From positions 180,761-244,760 of the forward strand of contig CAVBPR010000007.1 of assembly GCA_963597355.1 (NCBI GenBank): a stretch of DNA of 64,000 nt, in the 5' to 3' direction. The position numbers and the translations under genes are program-made. Origin of the DNA: UMGS1766 sp963597355. GTDB lineage: Bacteria; Bacillota; Clostridia; Oscillospirales; Oscillospiraceae. The notes beneath the pieces are model-generated. The model did no database searches. It had not been told where the DNA came from and saw nothing but the letters and a program-made list of their open reading frames with translations. Below are positions 41,758-49,889 of this stretch, piece by piece (position 1 is the stretch's first letter; each line of letters begins with the position of its first letter).

Positions 41758-42540
41758 TTATTTACACCCGTCCGCCGAGGCGTTGTGCAGCAGGGATAGT
41801 ACCTGTCGCAGTTGCGATGCCGGTATCTGACCCGGGGCAGAGGAGGCCACGGCGGAACCAAAGGTGACAGCAGAACCGAAGGTTTCACCGCATAAACGAC
41901 TGACAGTGCCCAATTGTCCCATACTCATAGTGACAAGGGGAAGTTCAGGGTGAAGGGTTTTCATGGTCTGGGTTGCACTTAACAGGGTCAAAACATCGGC
42001 AGGAGACTCTGGCATGACGGCTATTTTGGCAATATCGCAGTTATGCAGGCGCATCTGTTCCAGTTTTTGAAGCAGCTGCTCCTGGGACGGAGTTTGCTGA
42101 AAGTTGTGATAGGAGTAGATGACCGGAAGATGGCGTTCCTGTGCCAGCTTTCGCACTTCGGCAAGCTGCTGCGACCGGCAGAGGATGGAAAATTCCATGT
42201 CCAGCAAATCTGCCTTGCCGGTGGGGGTGATCTCAGCCAGCAGTTTGGCGTAATCAAGGTCAGAAATTGCCTTCTGGCCGCCTTCCTGTTCTGTGCGGAA
42301 TGTGACCAGAAGTGGGATATCGCCAGATTGGGTGCGGACTTCCTCCAGCAATGAAACAACGGCAGAAGGGGAGCAATCTGCCAGATAATCGATTCGCCAT
42401 TCTATAATATCCGGCAACACTGCGCATGCAGCGGCAAGATTTTCGAGCACTTCCGTGGGATTTGCACCCATAACGGGTACACAGATCTTTGGCATACCGA
42501 TTCCGATGTCAATGCCTCGGATGGAGAGGACTGGTTCCAT
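41758..42540 (-). CDS. aroD: 3-dehydroquinate dehydratase, type I
   Basis: This shikimate-pathway enzyme uses Schiff-base chemistry. Type I features are EWRIDYLAD (substrate Arg), LVTFRTEQEGG, VIYSYHNFQQTPS (catalytic His), and the Schiff-base Lys in DIAKIAVMPES. MSMGQLGTVSRLCG and SVASSAPGQI complete the barrel. The start at 42540 (MEPVLSIRGIDIG) follows GGAGGT. 260 residues. It stands alone, apart from other aro genes. Confidence 0.96.
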   Translation of the reverse strand: MEPVLSIRGIDIGIGMPKICVPVMGANPTEVLENLAAACAVLPDIIEWRIDYLADCSPSAVVSLLEEVRTQSGDIPLLVTFRTEQEGGQKAISDLDYAKLLAEITPTGKADLLDMEFSILCRSQQLAEVRKLAQERHLPVIYSYHNFQQTPSQEQLLQKLEQMRLHNCDIAKIAVMPESPADVLTLLSATQTMKTLHPELPLVTMSMGQLGTVSRLCGETFGSAVTFGSAVASSAPGQIPASQLRQVLSLLHNASADGCK

Positions 42541-42743
42541 GTTAATTTCTACCTCCGAAGAGAAAATAAATTTTTGTGTAGTTCTTCCGAAAGAACAGGC
42601 TGGTACAGTGACCAAGGCAGAGAAAATTGAAAAACAGTTTTATATTAAACAAATTATTTAAAGATATCAAGACTTTCTGTCGAAGTTACAATTGGGAGTA
42701 TCAGATTTTAATTTTGTGTAGTAGACAGGGCGAGAAAAAGAGG

Positions 42744-42772
42744 TTTACTTTTTGCGTGTGCTATGATATAAT
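42744..42772 (+). promoter_or_regulatory. Extended -10 promoter of the HMGL-type aldolase gene
   Basis: TTTACT (42744-42749), a 17-base spacer, TATAAT (42767-42772) preceded by TGA, an extended -10. Confidence 0.8.
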
Positions 42773-42825
42773 TCAAACACAATAACGATTTCAAGCTATA
42801 TAGCTTTAAAGGAGTAAAGTAAAAT

Positions 42826-43794
42826 ATGGAACTCAAAGGCAATCTGATTTCAGTTCGAGAGGATGCGCGTGTGCTGGATGCCACGATGCGCGATGGCGGC
42901 TTAGTGAATGATTTCTTTTTTACGGATGAATTTGTTCGTGCACTCTATGCGGCCAATACAGCTGCCGGAGTGGACTATATGGAGTTTGGCTATAAAGCAT
43001 CAAAAAAATTGTTCGATCAGGAGAAATTCGGCAAATGGAAGTTCTGCGACGATGAAGATATTCGTGCAATTGTCGGAGAGAACACCGATGGCCCTAAAAT
43101 CTCGGTTATGGCGGATGTCGGTCGGTGCGACTATCAGGAGGATATTCGCCCTGCAGGGGAAAGCCCGGTCGATATGGTTCGTGTGGCAACCTATATTGAT
43201 ACCATCCCGGAAGCGGTTTCTATGATTGAAGATGCCGCCAAGAAGGGATATGAGGTAACCTGCAATATCATGGCAATCTCCAACTGCCAGGAAAGCGATG
43301 TCAAGCTGGCATTGAATATGCTGGCTAAGAGTCCAATCAGTACAATGTACATTGTAGATAGCTTTGGTTCTCTCTATCCGGAGGAAATCCGTCGCCTGGT
43401 AGATACCTATGGGGCAATTATGGAGCCGGCCGGCATAAAGCTTGGCATTCATGCCCACAACAACCAGCAATGCGCATTTGCAAATACAATTGAAGCGCTT
43501 TCGGTCGGGGTTAGTTATTTGGATGCAACTGCCATGGGGATGGGCCGCGGTGCAGGAAACTGCTCCCTGGAAAATCTCCTCGGTTTTCTGAAAAATCCTC
43601 GCTATAAGCTGGATCCGATGCTGAAATTTTTGGAACAGCATATGCTCCCCCTGAAGGAAGCCGGACTGAAGTGGGGTTACGATATTCCATACATGCTCAC
43701 CGGACTTACCGACCAGCATCCCCGCACTGCAATTGCGGCAGTCAAAAACGGAGACGTGCACTACGCAGATTACTATCAGATGCTGTTGGACTAA
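42826..43794 (+). CDS. HMGL-like aldolase (DRE-TIM metallolyase superfamily)
   Basis: A 322-residue TIM barrel with the DRE-type metal motif in the form LDATMRDGGLVNDF near residue 18, and the metal-binding pair in LGIHAHNNQQCAFAN. LDATAMGMGRGAGNCSLENL matches the aldolase branch related to 4-hydroxy-2-oxovalerate aldolase rather than citramalate or isopropylmalate synthase. There is no regulatory domain. The substrate is unknown. Monocistronic, with a strong promoter; the long hairpins at 43860-44000 follow. Confidence 0.82.
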   Translation: MELKGNLISVREDARVLDATMRDGGLVNDFFFTDEFVRALYAANTAAGVDYMEFGYKASKKLFDQEKFGKWKFCDDEDIRAIVGENTDGPKISVMADVGRCDYQEDIRPAGESPVDMVRVATYIDTIPEAVSMIEDAAKKGYEVTCNIMAISNCQESDVKLALNMLAKSPISTMYIVDSFGSLYPEEIRRLVDTYGAIMEPAGIKLGIHAHNNQQCAFANTIEALSVGVSYLDATAMGMGRGAGNCSLENLLGFLKNPRYKLDPMLKFLEQHMLPLKEAGLKWGYDIPYMLTGLTDQHPRTAIAAVKNGDVHYADYYQMLLD

Positions 43795-43859
43795 ATCTGC
43801 TGAGAAGATATAAGGCAGTTATTTGGGTGGATTAAAATTATAAGGACAATGACAATGGT

Positions 43860-44000
43860 AGCCTCACATTCCATATGCCGCGCCCTTGAGCTGTGGCATA
43901 TGGAACATGAGGCTTGCCGGAGATCCGGACATAGTTTGCTGTCTCTTTTCAGAATGTTTGTGTGCGAACTTCATTCTACCAGAGCCTGCAAACTATGTCC
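43860..44000. repeat. Two tandem long imperfect hairpins
   Basis: Hairpin 1: arms 43860-43879 and 43895-43914, 18 of 20 bases pair. Hairpin 2: arms 43927-43939 and 43988-44000, a perfect 13 bp, with an inner AGAATG/CATTCT stem (43951-43956, 43972-43977). They fill the convergent gap between the aldolase and CMD genes. T-rich sequence follows on the right. They may serve as terminators, but size and pairing exceed the usual, so a MITE-like or structured-RNA element is possible. Confidence 0.7.
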
Positions 44001-44043
44001 TCTTTTATGCCTTTTCCTCTTTGTGCAAGTTATTGTGCCTTAT

Positions 44044-44367
44044 TTAATCGGCCCAAACTTCTTTTGCAATCCGGAACACAGCCCATGCCTTGGGCCAGCC
44101 GCAATAAAATGCTGCATGTGTAACAATTTCAGCGATTTCTTCCCGGGTGATCCCATTCTGCTTTGCGCTGACCAGGTGATAACGGATGGACTCGTCTGTG
44201 ATTCCCTGCGCCATCAGAGCAACCACGGTAATTAAAGAACGGTCTCGAAGAGAAAGCTGTTCTTCTCTGCTCCATACTTCACCAAAAAGTACATCATCAT
44301 TTAATTGGGCGAATTTTGGCGCAAATTCCCCCAGTGCATCTTTGCCTGCTGTTTGCTTCACTGCCAT
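44044..44367 (-). CDS. Carboxymuconolactone decarboxylase family protein
   Basis: A 107-residue AhpD-like alpha-helical protein. LRDRSLITVVALMAQGITDE and EIAEIVTHAAFYCGWPKAWA, with conserved His and Cys, are the CMD hallmarks. Only one Cys of the AhpD CXXC is present, so a decarboxylase-type or peroxidase-like role cannot be settled. The start at 44367 follows AAGGAG. It is 16 bases downstream of a cupin gene, a common pairing. Confidence 0.88.
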   Translation of the reverse strand: MAVKQTAGKDALGEFAPKFAQLNDDVLFGEVWSREEQLSLRDRSLITVVALMAQGITDESIRYHLVSAKQNGITREEIAEIVTHAAFYCGWPKAWAVFRIAKEVWAD

Positions 44368-44383
44368 AACAAATCGCTCCTTT

Positions 44384-44815
44384 TTATAATTCTTGATATA
44401 TTTCTTCCCGCACCGGCTCGCACCATTCGTTTGAACAGTCCTCTCCCGGAACCTCAATGGCAACATGACTAAACCAACTGTCCTTTTTTGCTCCGTGCCA
44501 ATGCTTTACCTCTGCCGGTATCATAATAACAGAACCGGGCACCAGACTTACAGCTGGCTTACCTTCTTCCTGATACCACCCCTCACCGGCTACACACAGC
44601 AGCAGCTGCCCGCCACCCCGACGCGCATGATGAATATGCCAATTGTTTCGGCATCCCGGTGCAAAGGTTACATTTGCTGCAAACAAGCCCCCCTTTGCAT
44701 CCGTCAACGGATTCAAAAAAGAATCACCAATGAAATACTGTGCGTATGCGGTATTGGCTTCTCCAATACCAAACAGGTTTTTCTGGTCAAACTGCATCCG
44801 GTCGTTTTCCTTCAT
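44384..44815 (-). CDS. Cupin-domain protein
   Basis: A 143-residue single cupin. The first motif is NNWHIHHARRGGGQLLLCVA (metal His residues) and the second is PGSVIMIPAEVKHWHGA. Such cupins next to CMD proteins are frequent in anaerobes, but their substrate is not established. The start at 44815 follows AAGGAGG. Its promoter contains a MerR-type palindrome. Confidence 0.88.
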   Translation of the reverse strand: MKENDRMQFDQKNLFGIGEANTAYAQYFIGDSFLNPLTDAKGGLFAANVTFAPGCRNNWHIHHARRGGGQLLLCVAGEGWYQEEGKPAVSLVPGSVIMIPAEVKHWHGAKKDSWFSHVAIEVPGEDCSNEWCEPVREEIYQEL

Positions 44816-44837
44816 AGAAATACCTCCTTTTTCGGTT

Positions 44838-44868
44838 AGCTTACACCTTGAAGTGAACTCCAGGTCAA
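44838..44868 (-). promoter_or_regulatory. Promoter of cupin-CMD with MerR-type palindrome
   Basis: On the minus strand, TTGACC (44863-44868) and TAAGCT (44838-44843) with a 19-base spacer. Within lies the imperfect palindrome ACCTGGAGT-TC-ACTTCAAGGT. Long spacers with such palindromes are typical of MerR-family activators. No MerR gene is nearby; the neighbour is a LysR gene. Confidence 0.55.
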
Positions 44869-44874
44869 GTCTTT

Positions 44875-44903
44875 TTTTCAAAATCAAAAAAATATGCTAT
44901 ACT
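44875..44903 (+). promoter_or_regulatory. Promoter of the LysR gene at 44937
   Basis: TTTTCA (44875-44880), a 17-base spacer, TATACT (44898-44903) preceded by TGC, an extended -10. Confidence 0.65.
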
Positions 44904-44936
44904 GAAAACACTTGCACTCGTCCGGAGGTAATTGTT

Positions 44937-45836
44937 TTGACACTGCAACAGCTCACCTACTTTGTTACCGTTGCTGAATGCGGCAATATCACCACAGCCG
45001 CAGAAAAGCTTTATCTTTCCCAACCCAGCCTCAGCAACGCAATTCACAGCCTGGAAAGCGAAATGGGTGTAACCGCCTTTGTGCGTTCCAATAAGGGGGT
45101 CACTTTAACCCGTGACGGGGAAGAACTGCTTTCTTTTTCCCGCATGCTGTTGGAACAGGCAGATATCATGAAGGACCACTTCAGCCCCGGCATCCGCCGC
45201 GCACCAAAATTTTCTGTTTCCTGCCAGCATTATTCCTTTGCGGTCAATGCCTTTGTCGATCTGATTAAGACCTACGATGCCGATCAGTACAGCTTTATTC
45301 TTCGGGAAACGCAAACAGGGGAAATCATAGACGATGTGGCCAACGGAAAAAGTGAGCTTGGAATTATTTATCTTTCCCGGCAAAATGAAGAGGTTCTGCG
45401 GAGATTGCTGAAGAAAAATGATTTACTCTTTGAAGAACTGCTGGTCGCCTCTCCCCATGTATTTATCTGCCGCAATCACCCGTTGGCCGCACAGGAGAAC
45501 ATCTCTGTAGCTCAGCTCACTCCTTTTCCCTACCTTGTCTATGAACAGGGGGAGCGGAATTCCTTTTATTTCTCCGAGGAATTTCTAAGCGTTCTGGACT
45601 TTCCAAAGCGCATTCAGGTTCGAGACCGGGCAACTCTGTTCAATTTGCTTATCGGATTGAATGGTTTTACCGTCTGTTCCGGAATTATTGATACACAACT
45701 CAATGGCGACAATATCGTTGCTCGCCCGTTGTCGGTTGACTGCAGCATGCACATCGGCGTCATCCGCAAGAAAAACACCATTTCCAGTCCGTATGCCACA
45801 GACTACCTTCAAGCATTAAAAAACCACCTGCACTGA
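44937..45836 (+). CDS. LysR-family transcriptional regulator
   Basis: The start is TTG at 44937 (MTLQQLTYFVTVAECGN), seven bases after GGAGGT. Upstream frame extension would cross the promoter. 299 residues: helix-turn-helix NITTAAEKLYLSQPSLSNAI, SLESEMGVTAFVR, then the LysR substrate domain. It is divergent from cupin-CMD, which it may control. Confidence 0.92.
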   Translation: MTLQQLTYFVTVAECGNITTAAEKLYLSQPSLSNAIHSLESEMGVTAFVRSNKGVTLTRDGEELLSFSRMLLEQADIMKDHFSPGIRRAPKFSVSCQHYSFAVNAFVDLIKTYDADQYSFILRETQTGEIIDDVANGKSELGIIYLSRQNEEVLRRLLKKNDLLFEELLVASPHVFICRNHPLAAQENISVAQLTPFPYLVYEQGERNSFYFSEEFLSVLDFPKRIQVRDRATLFNLLIGLNGFTVCSGIIDTQLNGDNIVARPLSVDCSMHIGVIRKKNTISSPYATDYLQALKNHLH

Positions 45837-45842
45837 CGAAAA

Positions 45843-45878
45843 AAGGACTTCCAGCCATCTCTTTGGTCGGAAGTCCTT
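45843..45878. terminator. Bidirectional terminator between LysR and nitroreductase genes
   Basis: A perfect 10-bp stem (AAGGACTTCC and complement) plus an inner GCC/GGT pairing. A-rich and T-rich flanks suit both convergent genes. Confidence 0.9.
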
Positions 45879-45887
45879 CTCTTTTAT

Positions 45888-46436
45888 TTATTCTTCTACA
45901 AAATGAAGCAGCGTGTCGACCGGTTTACGAGTCGGTGCCGCAGGGGATTCTGCCGGATATCCGATTGGAATCAGCGTTACCACCACTTCGTCGTCTGGAA
46001 TATGCAGCAGTTCTGCTACCTTTTCTGCGTCAAAAATGCCCATAATTACCGTTCCAACACCATAATCGTGGGCGGCCAGACAAAAGCTCTGTGCTGCAAC
46101 ACCTGCATCGAAGAGGTACCAGTTCTCTCCTTTGTTTGTTGTGCAGGATCCGTCCCGCTCCATGCCGCTTCTGCCTTTTTTTGCTGTAAGCGCAACCACC
46201 TGCGGTGCTCGCTCAATCGTTCCGGTATTATAGGAAAACCCCAATGTATAATTCTGCGCAATGTCTGCTTTGATTTGGGGGTCATCAAAGACATGATACC
46301 GCACCACCTGCGTGTTTTTCCAAGATGGCGCATAAGCTGCGGCTGCGACAATTTTTTCGATGGTCTCGCGATCCACCTTTTCCTCTTTGAACTTGCGAAT
46401 ACTGCGCCGTTCAACCAATGCTTTCAATGTTTCCAT
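45888..46436 (-). CDS. Nitroreductase family FMN protein
   Basis: A 182-residue FMN-dependent oxidoreductase. METLKALVERRSIRKFKEEK is the N-terminal FMN-phosphate motif; APSWKNTQVVRYHVF and DAGVAAQSFCLAAHDYGVGT follow, and IPIGYPAESP is the C-terminal signature. The physiological substrate is unknown. The start at 46436 is set by the family's N terminus. It has its own promoter. Confidence 0.92.
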   Translation of the reverse strand: METLKALVERRSIRKFKEEKVDRETIEKIVAAAAYAPSWKNTQVVRYHVFDDPQIKADIAQNYTLGFSYNTGTIERAPQVVALTAKKGRSGMERDGSCTTNKGENWYLFDAGVAAQSFCLAAHDYGVGTVIMGIFDAEKVAELLHIPDDEVVVTLIPIGYPAESPAAPTRKPVDTLLHFVEE

Positions 46437-46484
46437 GTTAAACAATGCCTTCTTTCCTGGGGTTTGCGCATATGCGCTGAGGAC

Positions 46485-46513
46485 ATTGTAATACAAATTT
46501 TTTGAAATAACAA
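46485..46513 (-). promoter_or_regulatory. Sigma-A promoter of the nitroreductase gene
   Basis: On the minus strand, TTGTTA (46508-46513), a 17-base spacer, TACAAT (46485-46490). Confidence 0.7.
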
Positions 46514-46548
46514 CTCCTCAACCACATCCCAGACACGGTATGCTTTGC

Positions 46549-47745
46549 TTAAAGCCCAACTGCTTTCATTGCCTGATCCAAGTCCCGAATAATATCCTCC
46601 GGATCTTCCAGACCAACACTGAAGCGAATAAAGCCGCGGCGGAATTTTTCAGGGTACAGATGAATCCGTTCATCATAGCTGGGCTGAGGGAAAATCAGGC
46701 TCTCATCATGGCCCAAAGAAACAGCAAAGGTAACCACCTTCAATGCCGCGCAGAAACGTTCCACTGTTTTATCGTCCGTATTTACACCAAAGGAAATAAC
46801 TCCGCCGTAACCGTGCTTCATCTGCTTTTGGGCAATCTCATACCCGGGATTGCTCTTCAATCCGGGATAGGCCACAAACGTAACATTTTCCCGCTGTTCC
46901 AACCACTGGGCAATTTTCAGCGTGGATTGATTGATGCGGTCCATGCGCAGGGGGAACGTAACCGAGCCACGGAAAATTTGCCATGCGTTGAAGGGGCTGA
47001 TGACGCTGCCAACATTCACCTGTGCCTCGTAGCGAATGCGATCCATCATTTCCAGGTTGTTCGAAATGATCGCACCACCCTGGGCATCGCCATGTCCATT
47101 GACAAATTTCGTCAGCGCATCCACTACAAAGTCTGCCCCCAACTCCAGCGGACGCTGGTTATAAGGCGAAGCGAAAGTATTATCTACGGAAAGAATGGCT
47201 CCGTTTTCGTGACAAATTTCAGCGATTGCCGCAATATCGGTCACACCAACCGTGGGATTGTCCGGTGTTTCAATGTGCACCAGTCTGGTTCCCGGGGTAA
47301 TCGCTCGCTTCACTGCTTCGAGATCCGTCATATCTACCATGACCGTCTCAACACCAAACTTTTCATTGAACAGCTCATGGAACATGCGATAAACTGCCAT
47401 ATAGCTGACGTTTGGATAGACAACCCGATCACCGGTTTTCAGCAAGGTCCAAAACAGAGCGTGCAGCGCGGCAACGCCACTGGCCAATACAATGGCATCC
47501 TCTGCGCCGTAAAGTGCCGCTACCTTTTCCTCCAACCAGTGCTGATTTGCATTGCCATTGCGGGCATACATCAACAAATCGGTGGACGAATAATTGACCT
47601 GTGAGAGATCGTCTGGCAGTTTATAGCTGTTCGCCATATGAAGTGGGCGACGCACAGCTCCCGTTTCTGCATCGTAATCTGTACCGGTGTGAATGGCCTG
47701 GGTAGTAATATCATATTCTACAAATTTATTTTCTTTTTTTGCCAT
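46549..47745 (-). CDS. Cys/Met-metabolism PLP enzyme, methionine gamma-lyase or cystathionine gamma-synthase type
   Basis: A 398-residue gamma-family PLP enzyme. YARNGNANQHWLEEKVAALY, ASGVAALHALFWTLL, ETPDNPTVGVTDI, and VDNTFASPYNQRPLELGADF are family landmarks, with the PLP-Lys in VDALTKFVNGHGDAQGG. Fold alone does not separate gamma-lyase, gamma-synthase and sulfhydrylase. The NSS transporter gene 14 bases upstream in the same operon argues for catabolism of an imported amino acid such as methionine. The start at 47745 follows AAGGAG. Confidence 0.85.
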   Translation of the reverse strand: MAKKENKFVEYDITTQAIHTGTDYDAETGAVRRPLHMANSYKLPDDLSQVNYSSTDLLMYARNGNANQHWLEEKVAALYGAEDAIVLASGVAALHALFWTLLKTGDRVVYPNVSYMAVYRMFHELFNEKFGVETVMVDMTDLEAVKRAITPGTRLVHIETPDNPTVGVTDIAAIAEICHENGAILSVDNTFASPYNQRPLELGADFVVDALTKFVNGHGDAQGGAIISNNLEMMDRIRYEAQVNVGSVISPFNAWQIFRGSVTFPLRMDRINQSTLKIAQWLEQRENVTFVAYPGLKSNPGYEIAQKQMKHGYGGVISFGVNTDDKTVERFCAALKVVTFAVSLGHDESLIFPQPSYDERIHLYPEKFRRGFIRFSVGLEDPEDIIRDLDQAMKAVGL

Positions 47746-47759
47746 TGGGAATCAACTCC

Positions 47760-49145
47760 TTAAATAATACCAAATCCATTGAGGAAAATCAGAAGAATAA
47801 CGATAGGAATCAGGATCTTCACGCACAGTTTAAACCAGAACATGGGCAGCTTTCCGAACTTATGCTCTCCACTATTGGTAATAGAATCCAGCAAAGATTC
47901 CGGTTTAATGATATAGCCCACAAAAATAGCCCCAAGGAAACCAGCTACCGGCATCATAATTGTAGCCGAAATATAATCAAAGAAATCAAAGATATTCTTG
48001 CCGAGAATCTGAATGTTGGCCACTGCACCATTGCCATAGCTCAGTGCAGACAACACGCAGAACACAAGGGTGATTCCTGCATCAACAGCAACCGCTTTTT
48101 TGCGGCTGAGCTTAAAGCGATCCATCAGCCAGTTAACCGGAAGCTCAATCATTGCCACAGAAGTTGTAAATGCGGCAAACATTGCCAGCAGGAAGAAGAT
48201 AATCGTCAAAATGCGCCCCAGCACAGGACCAAAGCTGGAGAAAATAGACGGCAAAACGACAAAGAGCAGACCGGGGCCCTGAGACGGTTCCAATCCAGCT
48301 GAAAACACGGCAGGGATAATCGCAAGTGATGCCAGCAAAGCCACTGCTGTATCCAAAACAGGAACTAAAACAGAGGCCTTAATCATATTCTGATGGGGAT
48401 CTGCATAGGCTCCGTAAGTAATCAGGATACCGATGCCAAGAGAGCAGGAAAAGAACACCTGACCGAGGGCCGACATAAGTACCTTACCTAAACCAATGTC
48501 AGCCACCGCGCTAAGGTCGGGCTTGAACATCCATACAATGCCCTCTGCCGCACCCGGCAAAGTCAAAGAACGCACCATGACAATCAGCAACATAACAAAT
48601 AGGGCGGGCATCATGAAATTACTCATTTTCTCAATGCCCTTTTGAATGCCGCCCAATACAACCAGGGCAGAAATACCCAGAAATATAATCGCCCAGATGA
48701 TGGACTCCGGTCCGGCAATGGTCGCACTGAAGACATCTGCGGCTGTGCTTGCATCGGATATACCAACGACAACCGCCTTGGCCAGATAGTCCATCACCCA
48801 GCCGCCTACGACCGCATAATAAAACAGCATTGCCAGGCACGACAACACACCCAGAAATCCAATGATGCCCCAGGCTTTGGAATGCCCTTTTTCCTTTGCC
48901 AGAGTGGCATAAGCGGCTGTGCCGTTTGGAATATGCAGCTTACGACCGATTGCCGACTCAAACAAACAACATGGAAATGCAACGACAAGGCATACAATTA
49001 AATAAAACAGTAAAAAAATGCCACCGCCGTTGGAACCAAGCAAATACGGAAACTTCCACAAATTGCCCAATCCTACGGCAGAACCGGCTGCCGCAAAGAT
49101 GAATCCTATTTTCGTTGAAAAACCATCTTTCCCTTTTGCACTCAT
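47760..49145 (-). CDS. Sodium-dependent transporter, NSS family (methionine candidate)
   Basis: 461 residues with the NSS signature AAAGSAVGLGNLWKFPYLLG and about 12 helices. It is a paralogue of the transporter at 33667 but diverged. AGGAGGAC precedes the ATG. It is cotranscribed with a Met/Cys PLP lyase. NSS proteins that import methionine are known in bacteria (for example MetP of Corynebacterium), so methionine is a reasonable but unproven substrate. Confidence 0.88.
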   Translation of the reverse strand: MSAKGKDGFSTKIGFIFAAAGSAVGLGNLWKFPYLLGSNGGGIFLLFYLIVCLVVAFPCCLFESAIGRKLHIPNGTAAYATLAKEKGHSKAWGIIGFLGVLSCLAMLFYYAVVGGWVMDYLAKAVVVGISDASTAADVFSATIAGPESIIWAIIFLGISALVVLGGIQKGIEKMSNFMMPALFVMLLIVMVRSLTLPGAAEGIVWMFKPDLSAVADIGLGKVLMSALGQVFFSCSLGIGILITYGAYADPHQNMIKASVLVPVLDTAVALLASLAIIPAVFSAGLEPSQGPGLLFVVLPSIFSSFGPVLGRILTIIFFLLAMFAAFTTSVAMIELPVNWLMDRFKLSRKKAVAVDAGITLVFCVLSALSYGNGAVANIQILGKNIFDFFDYISATIMMPVAGFLGAIFVGYIIKPESLLDSITNSGEHKFGKLPMFWFKLCVKILIPIVILLIFLNGFGII

Positions 49146-49191
49146 AAAATGTCCTCCTAAATTCCCATCTCTCTACTAGGATAATGTGTTA

Positions 49192-49220
49192 ATCATACTA
49201 CAACAACTCCAGTCATTCAA
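49192..49220 (-). promoter_or_regulatory. Sigma-A promoter of the NSS-lyase operon
   Basis: On the minus strand, TTGAAT (49215-49220), a 17-base spacer, TATGAT (49192-49197). No SAM riboswitch is visible in the short leader. Confidence 0.75.
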
Positions 49221-49474
49221 TAGTATTTTTGAATTTTTTATATGGTGCACTTGCATAAATTGAGCATTTTTTCTTCAGAGCACTGAAAAACAGCAGGAAT
49301 TTTCTTGCTTTCTGCCATATAAACTTTTTTGGCTCGCAGAAATCCAAAACAGGCCGTCTGTTCAAAGCATTGATTAGCTCCCTTCATTTACAGGATTCCA
49401 ACACGACATTCTCCTTTCCTTCAAAAGGAGATAATAACTTAGAAGAGTTCCGTGCATTCGAATAATCGTCCTTC
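49221..49474. other. Intergenic region between divergent promoters
   Basis: About 250 A/T-rich bases between the NSS-lyase promoter and the promoter of the 72-residue gene. I see no gene, RNA motif or strong inverted repeat in it. Confidence 0.5.
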
Positions 49475-49503
49475 TTGACAGGCATATATTGCGGTGCTAT
49501 CAT
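49475..49503 (+). promoter_or_regulatory. Promoter of the 72-residue acidic protein
   Basis: TTGACA (49475-49480), a 17-base spacer, TATCAT (49498-49503). Confidence 0.8.
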
Positions 49504-49541
49504 ACGCAAGGACAATACCGCTTGGAAGGGAGGCGTTTTCT

Positions 49542-49760
49542 ATGGCAAAAAGATGGGTAGCCGCTTATCGGGAGGATGACCTTCCCTACGGAGAAGAAAT
49601 TCGAGTTTCCATAGAGGGTGTGGAAACTGGCTTTTTAGCCATTCCGGAAACCGGGGATGACCTTGGGATGTATCCCGTTGATACGGAAGAAGAAGCCCGC
49701 GATGATCTGGCCTACACAATGGCCGGCTACAGCACCTTCCATTGGCTCGATGAGGATTAA
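49542..49760 (+). CDS. Small acidic protein of unknown function, 72 residues
   Basis: The start at 49542 (MAKRWVAAYREDDLPYG) follows GGGAGG. The protein is strongly acidic, with ETGDDLGMYPVDTEEEARDD in the middle and an aromatic tail (YSTFHWLDED). There is no signal peptide or membrane segment. I do not recognise a family. It has a consensus promoter and a strong terminator of its own, so it is a genuine stand-alone transcript, probably well expressed. Confidence 0.75.
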   Translation: MAKRWVAAYREDDLPYGEEIRVSIEGVETGFLAIPETGDDLGMYPVDTEEEARDDLAYTMAGYSTFHWLDED

Positions 49761-49771
49761 TACATGCATTG

Positions 49772-49802
49772 AGGCGCGTTTCGATCAAATCGAAACGCGC
49801 CT
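49772..49802 (+). terminator. Terminator of the 72-residue gene
   Basis: A perfect 14-bp stem (AGGCGCGTTTCGAT and complement) with a CAA loop, followed by TTTT. Confidence 0.95.
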
Positions 49803-49812
49803 TTTCCGTGAA

Positions 49813-49841
49813 TTGACATCCGGATAAACAATACATATAAT
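49813..49841 (+). promoter_or_regulatory. Consensus promoter of malQ
   Basis: Perfect TTGACA (49813-49818) and TATAAT (49836-49841) boxes with a 17-base spacer. No LacI-type or CRE operator is obvious nearby. Confidence 0.92.
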
Positions 49842-49889
49842 AAAACCACATTATCTGCGGCTGGACGCCGCAGAAACGGAGGGTTGTCT

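Noticed and set aside
46540..47604. 354-codon frame opposite the PLP lyase
   Set aside because: Composition is unlike a real protein and it runs through the active-site motifs of the lyase on the other strand.
49146..49220. SAM riboswitch before the NSS-lyase operon
   Set aside because: The promoter sits about 45 bases from the start codon, leaving no space for an S-box fold.
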